NCBI GenBank assembly: GCA_032622095.1
Contig: CP136061.1
Location: forward strand, 168,339,107 to 168,403,106
DNA length: 64,000 nucleotides
Source of the DNA: Siphonodentalium dalli
Lineage: Eukaryota; Mollusca; Scaphopoda; Gadilida; Siphonodentaliidae
Direction: 5' to 3'
Shown: piece after piece, positions 28,001-40,820 of the stretch
Layout of the letters: each line of letters begins with the position of its first letter
Numbering within the stretch: position 1 is the first letter of the stretch
The notes under the pieces: model-generated
Database searches by the model: none
What the model was told of the DNA's origin: nothing
The model's input: only the letters and a program-made list of their open reading frames with translations
Made by a program: the position numbers and the translations under genes

Positions 28001-29762
28001 TCATTTTGTTTTGTCTTCCAGATTGGAGAGGGTAGAAGATTTCAGATACTCGGAAGCATACAGAAGATGGCCACATCCAAGATAACGCAGCGAATCAAAT
28101 GTCTGGTTATTGTTATAGCCCCTTTTAAAAAAAGGTATATTGTTTTGCACGTGTCTGTCCGAACATGCATTCGCACATCCGCACAATGTCTGTTCAATCT
28201 TATAACTTGAACCGTAGTGCTCTGATCTCAATGAAATTTGGTATGGGTGTTCACCACTATAAGGACATTCAATGGCATCTGTCCAATGTATGCACCGGAC
28301 GACAGTATATCTTGTTTTTGCACTGATTTTAATTTCATTATTTTTGTTCTTTCATTTGGTATTCCACATTATAGAAGGACAGATCTCATTATTTTTGTCA
28401 TTTTGTTTTGTCTTCCAGATTGGAGAGGGTAGAAGATTTCAGATACTCGGAAGCATACAGAAGATGGCCACATCCAAGATAACGCAGCGAATCAAATGTC
28501 TGTGGTTATTGTTATAGCCCCTTTTTTAAAAAGGTATATTGTTTTGCATCTGTCTGTCCGGACGTTCGTACGTACATCCGCCCAATGTCTGTTCATGCCA
28601 TAGTGCTCGGTTCTGAATGAAATTTGGTATGGATGTTCCCTACTATGAGTATACTCAGTAGAATATTCCATCGTTTTGTTCAGATTATTCATTCTAGAGT
28701 TATTCATCTTTGTTTATCTGGAAATGTTGGCTTTTTGGTCTGTCTGATGTCTTTTCAGGACATAACTTGAACAATAATGCTCGGTTCTCAATGATATTTG
28801 GTATGGATGTTCACCACTATAAGGACATTCAATGGCATCTGTTCAATGTAATCACCGGACGACAGTATATCTTGTTTTTGCACTGATTTAAATTTCATCA
28901 TTTTTGTTCTTTCATTTGGTATTCCACATTATAGACAGGACATATCTCATTATTTTTGTCATTTTGTTTTGTCTTCCAGATTGGAGAGGGTAGAAGATTT
29001 CAGATACTCGGAAGCATATAGAAGATGGCCACATCCAAGATAACGCAGCGAATCAAATGTCTGGTTATTATTATAGCCCCTTATTAAAAAAGGGTATATT
29101 GTTTTGCACGTGTCTGTCCGGACATGCGTTCGTACATCCGCACAATGTCTGTTCAATGTTATAACTTGAACCGTAGTGCTCTGATCTCAATGAAATTTGG
29201 TATGGGTGTTCACCACTATAAGGACATTCAATGGCATCTGTCCAATGTATGCACCGGACGACAGTATATCTTGTTTTTGCACTTGATTTAAATTTTATTA
29301 TTTTTGTTCTTTCATTTTGTATTCCACATTAGGCAGGACAGATCTCATTTTTTTTGTCATTCTGTTTTGTCTTCCAGATTGGAGAGGGTACAATATTTCA
29401 GATACTCGGAAGCATACAGAAGATGGCCACATCCAAGATAACGCAGCGAATCAAATGTCTGTGGTATTGTTATAGCCCCTTTTTTAAAAAGGTATATTGT
29501 TTTGCATCTGTCTGTCCGGACGTTCGTACGTACATCCGCCCAATGTCTGTTCATGCCATAGTGCTCGGTTCTGAATGAAATTTGGTATGGATGTTCCCTA
29601 CTATGAGTATACTCAGTAGAATATTCCATCGTTTTGTTCAGATTATTCATTCTAGAGTTATTCATCTTTGTTTATCTGGAAATGTTGGCTTTTTGGTCTG
29701 TCTGATGTCTTTTCAGGACATAACTTGAACAATAATGCTCGGTTCTCAATGATATTTGGTAT
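22090..29762 (+). repeat. Higher-order repeat HOR-7673, copy E (16 monomers)
   Basis: This is a full unit at a constant offset of +19,889 from copy A. It begins with the GATGTTTACCAC marker (22090) and contains the 11-bp duplication near 24470. A substitution private to this copy is T at 28330, where copies A (8441) and B (16114) have A. At 29763 the next unit does not restart with the HOR-7673 marker, and the array moves into the 3,833-bp register instead. Confidence 0.92.
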
Positions 29763-32070
29763 GGATGTTCACCACTATAAGGACATTCAATGGCATCTGT
29801 TCAATGTATGCACCGGACGACAATATATCTTGTTTTTGCACTGATTTAAATTTCATTATTTTTGTTCTTTCATTTGGTATTCCACATTATAGACAGGACA
29901 GATCTCATTATTTTTGTCATTCTGTTTGGTTTTCCAGATTGGAGAGGGTAGAAGATTTCAGATACTCGGAAGCATATAGAAGATGGCCACATCCAAGATA
30001 ACGCAGCGAATCAAATGTCTGGTTATTGTTATAGCCCCTTTTAAAAAAAGGTATATTGTTTTGCACGTGTCTGTCCGAACATGCATTCGCACATCCGCAC
30101 AATGTCTGTTCAATGTTATAACTTGAACCGTAGTGCTCTGATCTCAATGAAATTTGGTATGGGTGTTCATCACTATAAGGACATTCAATGGCATCTGTCC
30201 AATGTATGCACCGGACGACAGTATATCTTGTTTTTGCACTGATTTAAATTTCATTATTTTTGTTCTTTCATTTGGTATTCCACATTATAGACAGGACAGA
30301 TCTCATTATTTTTGTCATTTTGTTTTGTCTTCCAGATTGGAGAGGGTAGAAGATTTCAGATACTCGGAAGCATACAGAAGATGGCCACATCCAAGATAAC
30401 GCAGCGAATCAAATGTCTGGTTATTGTTATAGCCCCTTTTAAAAAAGGTATATTGTTTTGCATCTGTCTGTCCGGACGTTCGTACGTACATCCGCCCAAT
30501 GTCTGTTCATGCCATAGTGCTCGGTTCTGAATGAAATTTGGTATGGATGTTCCCTACTATGAGTATACTCAGTAGAATATTCCATCGTTTTGTTCAGATT
30601 ATTCATTCTAGAGTTATTCATCTTTGTTTATCTGGAAATGTTGGCTTTTTAGTCTGTCTGATGTCTTTTCAGGAGATAACTTGAACAATAATGCTCGGTT
30701 CTCAATGATATTTGGTATGGATGTTCACCACTATAAGGACATTCAATGGCATCTGTTCAATGTATGCACCGGACGACAATATATCTTGTTTTTGCACTGA
30801 TTTAAATTTCATTATTTTTGTTCTTTCATTTGGTATTCCACATTATAGACAGGACAGATCTTATTATTTTTGTCATTCTGTTTGGTTTTCCAGATTGGAG
30901 AGGGTAGAAGATTTCAGATACTCGGAAGCATATAGAAGATGGCCACATCCAAGATAACGCAGCGAATCAAATGTCTGGTTATTATTATAGCCCCTTATTA
31001 AAAAAGGGTATATTGTTTTGCACGTGTCTGTCCTGACATGCGTTCGCACATCCGCACAATGTCTGTTCAATGTTATAACTTGAACCGTAGTGCTCTGATC
31101 TCAATGAAATTTGGTATGGGTGTTCACCACTATAAGGACATTCAATGGCATCTGTCCAATGTATGCACCGGACGACAGTATATCTTGTTTTTGCACTGAT
31201 TTAAATTTCATTATTTTTGTTCTTTCATTTGGTATTCCACATTATAGACAGGACAGATCTCATTATTTTTGTCATTTTGTTTTGTCTTCCAGATTGGAGA
31301 GGGTAGAAGATTTCAGATACTCGGAAGCATACAGAAGATGTCCACATCCAAGATAATGCAGCGAATCAAATGTCTGTGGTTATTGTTATAGCCCCTTTTT
31401 TAAAAAGGTATATTGTTTTGCATCTGTCTGTCCGGACGTTCGTACGTACATCCGCCCAATGTCTGTTCATGCCATAGTGCTCGGTTCTGAATGAAATTTG
31501 GTATGGATGTTCCCTACTATGAGTATACTCAGTAGAATATTCCATCGTTTTGTTCAGATTATTCATTCTAGAGTTATTCATCTTTGTTTATCTGGAAATG
31601 TTGGCTTTTTGGTCTGTCTGATGTCTTTTCAGGACATAACTTGAACAATAATGCTCGGTTCTCAATGATATTTGGTATGGATGTTCACCACTATAAGGAC
31701 ATTCAATGGCATCTGTTCAATGTATGCACCGGACGACACTATATCTTGTTTTTGCACTGATTTAAATTTAATTATTTTTGTTCTTTCATTTGGTATTCCA
31801 CATTATAGACAGGACAGATCTCATTATTTTTGTCATTCTCTTTTGTCTTCCAGATTGGAGAGGGTAGAAGATTTCAGATACTCGGAAGCATATAGAAGAT
31901 GGCAACATCCAAGATAACGCAGCGAATCAAATGTCTGGTTATTATTATAGCCCCTTATTAAAAAAGGGTACATTGTTTTGCACGTGTCTGTCCTGACATG
32001 CGTTCGCATATCCGCACAATGTCTGTTCAATGTTATAACTTGAACCGTAGTGCTCTGATCTCAATGAAAT
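28238..32070 (+). repeat. Higher-order repeat HOR-3833, copy 1 (8 monomers)
   Basis: The monomer order is L-S-L-S-L-S-L-S. All landmarks recur at exactly +3,833 in the following copy. Diagnostic variants are GTGTTCATCACT near 30163, CAGGAGATAAC near 30670, ATCTTATTATT near 30857, AGATGTCCACATCC near 31336, and GGGTACATTG near 31966. Its first 1.5 kb overlaps the end of HOR-7673 copy E, so the new unit was built partly from the old one. Confidence 0.92.
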
Positions 32071-35000
32071 TTGGTATGGGTGTTCACCACTATAAGGACA
32101 TTCAATGGCATCTGTCCAATGTATGCACCGGACGACAGTATATCTTGTTTTTGCACTGATTTAAATTTCATTATTTTTGTTCTTTCATTTGGTATTCCAC
32201 ATTATAGAAGGACAGATCTCATTATTTTTGTCATTTTGTTTTGTCTTCCAGATTGGAGAGGGTAGAAGATTTCAGATACTCGGAAGCATACAGAAGATGG
32301 CCACATCCAAGATAACGCAGCGAATCAAATGTCTGTGGTTATTGTTATAGCCCCTTTTTTAAAAAGGTATATTGTTTTGCATCTGTCTGTCCGGACGTTC
32401 GTACGTACATCCGCCCAATGTCTGTTCATGCCATAGTGCTCGGTTCTGAATGAAATTTGGTATGGATGTTCCCTACTATGAGTATACTCAGTAGAATATT
32501 CCATCGTTTTGTTCAGATTATTCATTCTAGAGTTATTCATCTTTGTTTATCTGGAAATGTTGGCTTTTTGGTCTGTCTGATGTCTTTTCAGGACATAACT
32601 TGAACAATAATGCTCGGTTCTCAATGATATTTGGTATGGATGTTCACCACTATAAGGACATTCAATGGCATCTGTTCAATGTAATCACCGGACGACAGTA
32701 TATCTTGTTTTTGCACTGATTTAAATTTCATCATTTTTGTTCTTTCATTTGGTATTCCACATTATAGACAGGACATATCTCATTATTTTTGTCATTTTGT
32801 TTTGTCTTCCAGATTGGAGAGGGTAGAAGATTTCAGATACTCGGAAGCATATAGAAGATGGCCACATCCAAGATAACGCAGCGAATCAAATGTCTGGTTA
32901 TTATTATAGCCCCTTATTAAAAAAGGGTATATTGTTTTGCACGTGTCTGTCCGGACATGCGTTCGTACATCCGCACAATGTCTGTTCAATGTTATAACTT
33001 GAACCGTAGTGCTCTGATCTCAATGAAATTTGGTATGGGTGTTCACCACTATAAGGACATTCAATGGCATCTGTCCAATGTATGCACCGGACGACAGTAT
33101 ATCTTGTTTTTGCACTTGATTTAAATTTTATTATTTTTGTTCTTTCATTTTGTATTCCACATTAGGCAGGACAGATCTCATTTTTTTTGTCATTCTGTTT
33201 TGTCTTCCAGATTGGAGAGGGTACAATATTTCAGATACTCGGAAGCATACAGAAGATGGCCACATCCAAGATAACGCAGCGAATCAAATGTCTGTGGTAT
33301 TGTTATAGCCCCTTTTTTAAAAAGGTATATTGTTTTGCATCTGTCTGTCCGGACGTTCGTACGTACATCCGCCCAATGTCTGTTCATGCCATAGTGCTCG
33401 GTTCTGAATGAAATTTGGTATGGATGTTCCCTACTATGAGTATACTCAGTAGAATATTCCATCGTTTTGTTCAGATTATTCATTCTAGAGTTATTCATCT
33501 TTGTTTATCTGGAAATGTTGGCTTTTTGGTCTGTCTGATGTCTTTTCAGGACATAACTTGAACAATAATGCTCGGTTCTCAATGATATTTGGTATGGATG
33601 TTCACCACTATAAGGACATTCAATGGCATCTGTTCAATGTATGCACCGGACGACAATATATCTTGTTTTTGCACTGATTTAAATTTCATTATTTTTGTTC
33701 TTTCATTTGGTATTCCACATTATAGACAGGACAGATCTCATTATTTTTGTCATTCTGTTTGGTTTTCCAGATTGGAGAGGGTAGAAGATTTCAGATACTC
33801 GGAAGCATATAGAAGATGGCCACATCCAAGATAACGCAGCGAATCAAATGTCTGGTTATTGTTATAGCCCCTTTTAAAAAAAGGTATATTGTTTTGCACG
33901 TGTCTGTCCGAACATGCATTCGCACATCCGCACAATGTCTGTTCAATGTTATAACTTGAACCGTAGTGCTCTGATCTCAATGAAATTTGGTATGGGTGTT
34001 CATCACTATAAGGACATTCAATGGCATCTGTCCAATGTATGCACCGGACGACAGTATATCTTGTTTTTGCACTGATTTAAATTTCATTATTTTTGTTCTT
34101 TCATTTGGTATTCCACATTATAGACAGGACAGATCTCATTATTTTTGTCATTTTGTTTTGTCTTCCAGATTGGAGAGGGTAGAAGATTTCAGATACTCGG
34201 AAGCATACAGAAGATGGCCACATCCAAGATAACGCAGCGAATCAAATGTCTGGTTATTGTTATAGCCCCTTTTAAAAAAGGTATATTGTTTTGCATCTGT
34301 CTGTCCGGACGTTCGTACGTACATCCGCCCAATGTCTGTTCATGCCATAGTGCTCGGTTCTGAATGAAATTTGGTATGGATGTTCCCTACTATGAGTATA
34401 CTCAGTAGAATATTCCATCGTTTTGTTCAGATTATTCATTCTAGAGTTATTCATCTTTGTTTATCTGGAAATGTTGGCTTTTTAGTCTGTCTGATGTCTT
34501 TTCAGGAGATAACTTGAACAATAATGCTCGGTTCTCAATGATATTTGGTATGGATGTTCACCACTATAAGGACATTCAATGGCATCTGTTCAATGTATGC
34601 ACCGGACGACAATATATCTTGTTTTTGCACTGATTTAAATTTCATTATTTTTGTTCTTTCATTTGGTATTCCACATTATAGACAGGACAGATCTTATTAT
34701 TTTTGTCATTCTGTTTGGTTTTCCAGATTGGAGAGGGTAGAAGATTTCAGATACTCGGAAGCATATAGAAGATGGCCACATCCAAGATAACGCAGCGAAT
34801 CAAATGTCTGGTTATTATTATAGCCCCTTATTAAAAAAGGGTATATTGTTTTGCACGTGTCTGTCCTGACATGCGTTCGCACATCCGCACAATGTCTGTT
34901 CAATGTTATAACTTGAACCGTAGTGCTCTGATCTCAATGAAATTTGGTATGGGTGTTCACCACTATAAGGACATTCAATGGCATCTGTCCAATGTATGCA

Positions 35001-35903
35001 CCGGACGACAGTATATCTTGTTTTTGCACTGATTTAAATTTCATTATTTTTGTTCTTTCATTTGGTATTCCACATTATAGACAGGACAGATCTCATTATT
35101 TTTGTCATTTTGTTTTGTCTTCCAGATTGGAGAGGGTAGAAGATTTCAGATACTCGGAAGCATACAGAAGATGTCCACATCCAAGATAATGCAGCGAATC
35201 AAATGTCTGTGGTTATTGTTATAGCCCCTTTTTTAAAAAGGTATATTGTTTTGCATCTGTCTGTCCGGACGTTCGTACGTACATCCGCCCAATGTCTGTT
35301 CATGCCATAGTGCTCGGTTCTGAATGAAATTTGGTATGGATGTTCCCTACTATGAGTATACTCAGTAGAATATTCCATCGTTTTGTTCAGATTATTCATT
35401 CTAGAGTTATTCATCTTTGTTTATCTGGAAATGTTGGCTTTTTGGTCTGTCTGATGTCTTTTCAGGACATAACTTGAACAATAATGCTCGGTTCTCAATG
35501 ATATTTGGTATGGATGTTCACCACTATAAGGACATTCAATGGCATCTGTTCAATGTATGCACCGGACGACACTATATCTTGTTTTTGCACTGATTTAAAT
35601 TTAATTATTTTTGTTCTTTCATTTGGTATTCCACATTATAGACAGGACAGATCTCATTATTTTTGTCATTCTCTTTTGTCTTCCAGATTGGAGAGGGTAG
35701 AAGATTTCAGATACTCGGAAGCATATAGAAGATGGCAACATCCAAGATAACGCAGCGAATCAAATGTCTGGTTATTATTATAGCCCCTTATTAAAAAAGG
35801 GTACATTGTTTTGCACGTGTCTGTCCTGACATGCGTTCGCATATCCGCACAATGTCTGTTCAATGTTATAACTTGAACCGTAGTGCTCTGATCTCAATGA
35901 AAT
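32071..35903 (+). repeat. Higher-order repeat HOR-3833, copy 2 (8 monomers)
   Basis: This is a tandem copy of the preceding unit at a constant offset of 3,833, with the same diagnostic variants (GTGTTCATCACT near 33996, CAGGAGATAAC near 34503, AGATGTCCACATCC near 35169). A third partial copy continues from 35904 to about 36400. There CTTTTTAGTCTG replaces CTTTTTGGTCTG and the register is lost. Confidence 0.92.
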
Positions 35904-36463
35904 TTGGTATGGGTGTTCACCACTATAAGGACATTCAATGGCATCTGTCCAATGTATGCACCGGACGACAGTATATCTTGTTTTTGCACTGATTTAAATT
36001 TCATTATTTTTGTTCTTTCATTTGGTATTCCACATTATAGAAGGACAGATCTCATTATTTTTGTCATTTTGTTTTGTCTTCCAGATTGGAGAGGGTAGAA
36101 GATTTCAGATACTCGGAAGCATACAGAAGATGGCCACATCCAAGATAACGCAGCGAATCAAATGTCTGTGGTTATTGTTATAGCCCCTTTTTTAAAAAGG
36201 TATATTGTTTTGCATCTGTCTGTCCGGACGTTCGTACGTACATCCGCCCAATGTCTGTTCATGCCATAGTGCTCGGTTCTGAATGAAATTTGGTATGGAT
36301 GTTCCCTACTATGAGTATACTCAGTAGAATATTCCATCGTTTTGTTCAGATTATTCATTCTAGAGTTATTCATCTTTGTTTATCTGGAAATGTTGGCTTT
36401 TTAGTCTGTCTGATGTCTTTTCAGGACATAACTTGAACAATAATGCTCGGTTCTCAATGATAT

Positions 36464-38200
36464 TTGGTATGGATGTTCACCACTATAAGGACATACAATG
36501 GCATCTGTTCAATGTATGCACCGGACGACAGTATATCTTGTTTTTGCACTGATTTAAATTTTATTATTTTTGTTCTTTCATTTGGTATTCCACATTATAG
36601 ACAGGACAGATCTCATTATTTTTGTCATTCTCTTTTGTCTTCCAGATTGGAGAGGGTAGAAGATTTCAGATACTTGGAAGCATATAGAAGATGGCAACAT
36701 CCAAGATAACGCAGCGAATCAAATGTCTGGTTATTATTATAGCCCCTTATTAAAAAAGGGTATATTGTTTTGCACGTGTCTGTCCTGACATGCGTTCGCA
36801 CATCCGCACAATGTCTGTTCAATGTTATAACTTGAACCGTAGTGCTCTGATCTCAATGAAATTTGGTATGGGTGTTCACCACTATAAGGACATTCAATGG
36901 CATCTGTTCAATGTGTGCACCGGACGACAATATATCTTGTTTTTGCACTGATTTAAATTTCATTATTTTTGTTCTTTCATTTGGTATTCCACATTATAGA
37001 AGGACAGATCTCATTATTTTTGTCATTTTGTTTTGTCTTCCAGATTGGAGAGGGTAGAAGATTTCAGATACTCGGAAGCATACAGAAGATGGCCACATCC
37101 AAGATAACGCAGCGAATCAAATGTCTGGTTATTGTTATAGCCCCTTTTAAAAAAAGGTATATTGTTTTGCACGTGTCTGTCCGAACATGCATTCGCACAT
37201 CCGCACAATGTCTGTTCAATGTTATAACTTGAACCGTAGTGCTCTGATCTCAATGAAATTTGGTATGGGTGTTCACCACTATAAGGACATTCAATGGCAT
37301 CTGTCCAATGTATGCACCGGACGACAGTATATCTTGTTTTTGCACTGATTTAAATTTCATTATTTTTGTTCTTTCATTTGGTATTCCACATTATAGAAGG
37401 ACAGATCTCATTATTTTTGTCATTTTGTTTTGTCTTCCAGATTGGAGAGGGTAGAAGATTTCAGATACTCGGAAGCATACAGAAGATGGCCACATCCAAG
37501 ATAACGCAGCGAATCAAATGTCTGTGGTTATTGTTATAGCCCCTTTTTTAAAAAGGTATATTGTTTTGCATCTGTCTGTCCGGACGTTCGTACGTACATC
37601 CGCCCAATGTCTGTTCATGCCATAGTGCTCGGTTCTGAATGAAATTTGGTATGGATGTTCCCTACTATGAGTATACTCAGTAGAATATTCCATCGTTTTG
37701 TTCAGATTATTCATTCTAGAGTTATTCATCTTTGTTTATCTGGAAATGTTGGCTTTTTGGTCTGTCTGATGTCTTTTCAGGACATAACTTGAACAATAAT
37801 GCTCGGTTCTCAATGATATTTGGTATGGATGTTCACCACTATAAGGACATTCAATGGCATCTGTTCAATGTAATCACCGGACGACAGTATATCTTGTTTT
37901 TGCACTGATTTAAATTTCATCATTTTTGTTCTTTCATTTGGTATTCCACATTATAGACAGGACATATCTCATTATTTTTGTCATTTTGTTTTGTCTTCCA
38001 GATTGGAGAGGGTAGAAGATTTCAGATACTCGGAAGCATATAGAAGATGGCCACATCCAAGATAACGCAGCGAATCAAATGTCTGGTTATTATTATAGCC
38101 CCTTATTAAAAAAGGGTATATTGTTTTGCACGTGTCTGTCCGGACATGCGTTCGTACATCCGCACAATGTCTGTTCAATGTTATAACTTGAACCGTAGTG
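36464..38200 (+). repeat. Satellite segment copied from the 27.4-29.2 kb region
   Basis: Landmarks are offset by +9,019 (36464 versus 27445), changing to +9,022 after a 3-bp length difference near 37005. Shared rare variants include GGACATACAATGG and GATACTTGGAAGC, and the S-S pair recurs. A private GTGTGCACC occurs at about 36912. The segment contains four monomers (S-S-L-S). Confidence 0.85.
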
Positions 38201-38240
38201 CTCTGATCTCAATGATATTTGGCATGGATGTTCACCACTA
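38201..38240 (+). repeat. Recombination joint giving two consecutive S monomers
   Basis: An S-type lead (GTGCTCTGATCTCAATGA) runs into the L-type continuation TATTTGGCATGGATGTTCACC, followed by the CTGTTCAATGTAATCACC form. The monomer ending near 38178 is thus followed directly by another S monomer ending near 38577, 399 bp on. The C in GGCATGG is private. Beyond the joint, the array follows the 28.9-30.6 kb region at +9,421. Confidence 0.8.
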
Positions 38241-40042
38241 TAAGGACATTCAATGGCATCTGTTCAATGTAATCACCGGACGACAGTATATCTTGTTTTT
38301 GCACTGATTTAAATTTCATCATTTTTGTTCTTTCATTTGGTATTCCACATTATAGACAGGACATATCTCATTATTTTTGTCATTTTGTTTTGTCTTCCAG
38401 ATTGGAGAGGGTAGAAGATTTCAGATACTCGGAAGCATATAGAAGATGGCCACATCCAAGATAACGCAGCGAATCAAATGTCTGGTTATTATTATAGCCC
38501 CTTATTAAAAAAGGGTATATTGTTTTGCACGTGTCTGTCCGGACATGCGTTCGTACATCCGCACAATGTCTGTTCAATGTTATAACTTGAACCGTAGTGC
38601 TCTGATCTCAATGAAATTTGGTATGGGTGTTCACCACTATAAGGACATTCAATGGCATCTGTCCAATGTATGCACCGGACGACAGTATATCTTGTTTTTG
38701 CACTTGATTTAAATTTCATTATTTTTGTTCTTTCATTTTGTATTCCACATTAGGCAGGACAGATCTCATTTTTTTTGTCATTCTGTTTTGTCTTCCAGAT
38801 TGGAGAGGGTACAATATTTCAGATAATCGGAAGCATACAGAAGATGGCCACATCCAAGATAACGCAGCGAATCAAATGTCTGTGGTATTGTTATAGCCCC
38901 TTTTTTAAAAAGGTATATTGTTTTGCATCTGTCTGTCCGGACGTTCGTACGTACATCCGCCCAATGTCTGTTCATGCCATAGTGCTCGGTTCTGAATGAA
39001 ATTTGGTATGGATGTTCCCTACTATGAGTATACTCAGTAGAATATTCCATCGTTTTGTTCAGATTATTCATTCTAGAGTTATTCATCTTTGTTTATCTGG
39101 AAATGTTGGCTTTTTGGTCTGTCTGATGTCTTTTCAGGACATAACTTGAACAATAATGCTCGGTTCTCAATGATATTTGGTATGGATGTTCACCACTATA
39201 AGGACATTCAATGGCATCTGTTCAATGTATGCACCGGACGACAATATATCTTGTTTTTGCACTGATTTAAATTTCATTATTTTTGTTCTTTCATTTGGTA
39301 TTCCACATTATAGACAGGACAGATCTCATTATTTTTGTCATTCTGTTTGGTTTTCCAGATTGGAGAGGGTAGAAGATTTCAGATACTCGGAAGCATATAG
39401 AAGATGGCCACATCCAAGATAACGCTGCGAATCAAATGTCTGGTTATTGTTATAGCCCCTTTTAAAAAAAGGTATATTGTTTTGCACGTGTCTGTCCGAA
39501 CATGCATTCGCACATCCGCACAATGTCTGTTCAATGTTATAACTTGAACCGTAGTGCTCTGATCTCAATGAAATTTGGTATGGGTGTTCACCACTATAAG
39601 GACATTCAATGGCATCTGTCCAATGTATGCACCGGACGACAGTATATCTTGTTTTTGCACTGATTTAAATTTCATTATTTTTGTTCTTTCATTTGGTATT
39701 CCACATTATAGACAGGACAGATCTCATTATTTTTGTCATTTTGTTTTGTCTTCCAGATTGGAGAGGGTAGAAGATTTCAGATACTCGGAAGCATACAGAA
39801 GATGGCCACATCCAAGATAACGCAGCGAATCAAATGTCTGGTTATTGTTATAGCCCCTTTTAAAAAAGGTATATTGTTTTGCATCTGTCTGTCCGGACGT
39901 TCGTACGTACATCCGCCCAATGTCTGTTCATGCCATAGTGCTCGGTTCTGAATGAAATTTGGTATGGATGTTCCCTACTATGAGTATACTCAGTAGAATA
40001 TTCCATCGTTTTGTTCAGATTATTCATTCTAGAGTTATTCAT

Positions 40043-40820
40043 CTTTGTTTATCTGGAAATGTTGGCTTTTTGGTCTGTCTGATGTCTTTTCAGGACATAA
40101 CTTGAACAATGATGCTCGGTTCTCAATGATATTTGGTATGGATGTTCACCACTATAAGGACATTCAATGGCATCTGTTCAATGTATGCACCGGACGACAG
40201 TATATCTTGTTTTTGCACTGATTTAAATTTCATTATTTTTGTTCTTTCATTTGGTATTCCACATTATAGAAGGACAGATCTCATTATTTTTGTCATTTTG
40301 TTTTGTCTTCCAGATTGGAGAGGGTAGAAGATTTCAGATACTCGGAAGCATACAGAAGATGGCCACATCCAAGATAACGCAGCGAATCAAATGTCTGGTT
40401 ATTGTTATAGCCCCTTTTAAAAAAGGGTATATTGTTTTGCATCTGTCTGTCCGGACGTTCGTACGTACATCTGCCCAATGTCTGTTCATGCCATAGTGCT
40501 CGGTTCTGAATGAAATTTGATATGGATGTTCCCTACTATGAGTATACTCAGTAGAATATTCCATCGTTTTGTTCAGATTATTCATTCTAGAGTTATTCAT
40601 CTTTGTTTATCTGGAAATGTTGGCTTTTTAGTCTGTCTGATGTCTTTTCAGGACATAACTTGAACAATGATGCTCGGTTCTCAATGATATTTGGTATGGA
40701 TGTTCACCACTATAAGGACATTCAATGGCATCTGTTCAATGTATGCACCCGACGACAGTATATCTTGTTTTTGCACTGATTTAAATTTCATTATTTTTGT
40801 TCTTTCATTTGGTATTCCAC
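40043..40820 (+). repeat. Terminal L monomer and truncated last monomer of the array
   Basis: Two L-type monomers follow each other, the last full one ending near 40600. It has variants rare elsewhere (CCCCTTTTAAAAAAGGG, ACATCTGCCCAATG), consistent with poorer homogenisation at the array edge. The final monomer stops at GGTATTCCAC (40820), within the sequence that normally continues ATTATAG, and unrelated DNA begins at once. Confidence 0.85.

Larger units (their letters stand above)
1..40820. repeat. Satellite array of alternating S (~399 bp) and L (~560 bp) monomers
   Basis: The whole interval is head-to-tail repetition of one sequence family, all in one orientation, with about 84 complete monomers and a partial one at each end. 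Landmarks recur in every monomer: a block GGACATTCAATGG, the run CACATTATAG, the tract TTTTGTCTTCCAG, the segment ATGGCCACATCCAAGATAAC, and a CpG-rich run CTGTCCGGAC followed by CATCCGC. Two length classes occur. S monomers are 394-399 bp and L monomers about 560 bp, and they usually alternate to give a dimer of about 960 bp. The array begins before base 1 and stops abruptly after GGTATTCCAC at 40820. Short ORFs of 60-102 codons recur on both strands at the same phase in each monomer and are a by-product of repetition. The size, homogeneity and higher-order structure fit constitutive heterochromatin, perhaps centromeric; that role is inference. Confidence 0.97.

Noticed and set aside
280-40600. 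About 150 recurrent ORFs of 60-102 codons on both strands
   Set aside because: They repeat with the monomer on both strands, several in overlapping frames, are interrupted by 1-bp changes, and many start at non-ATG codons. They follow from tandem repetition of a sequence low in stops.
1-40820. CENP-B box
   Set aside because: Runs such as TTCGTACGTACATCCG look similar at first, but the required A and CGGG positions are not met in either orientation.
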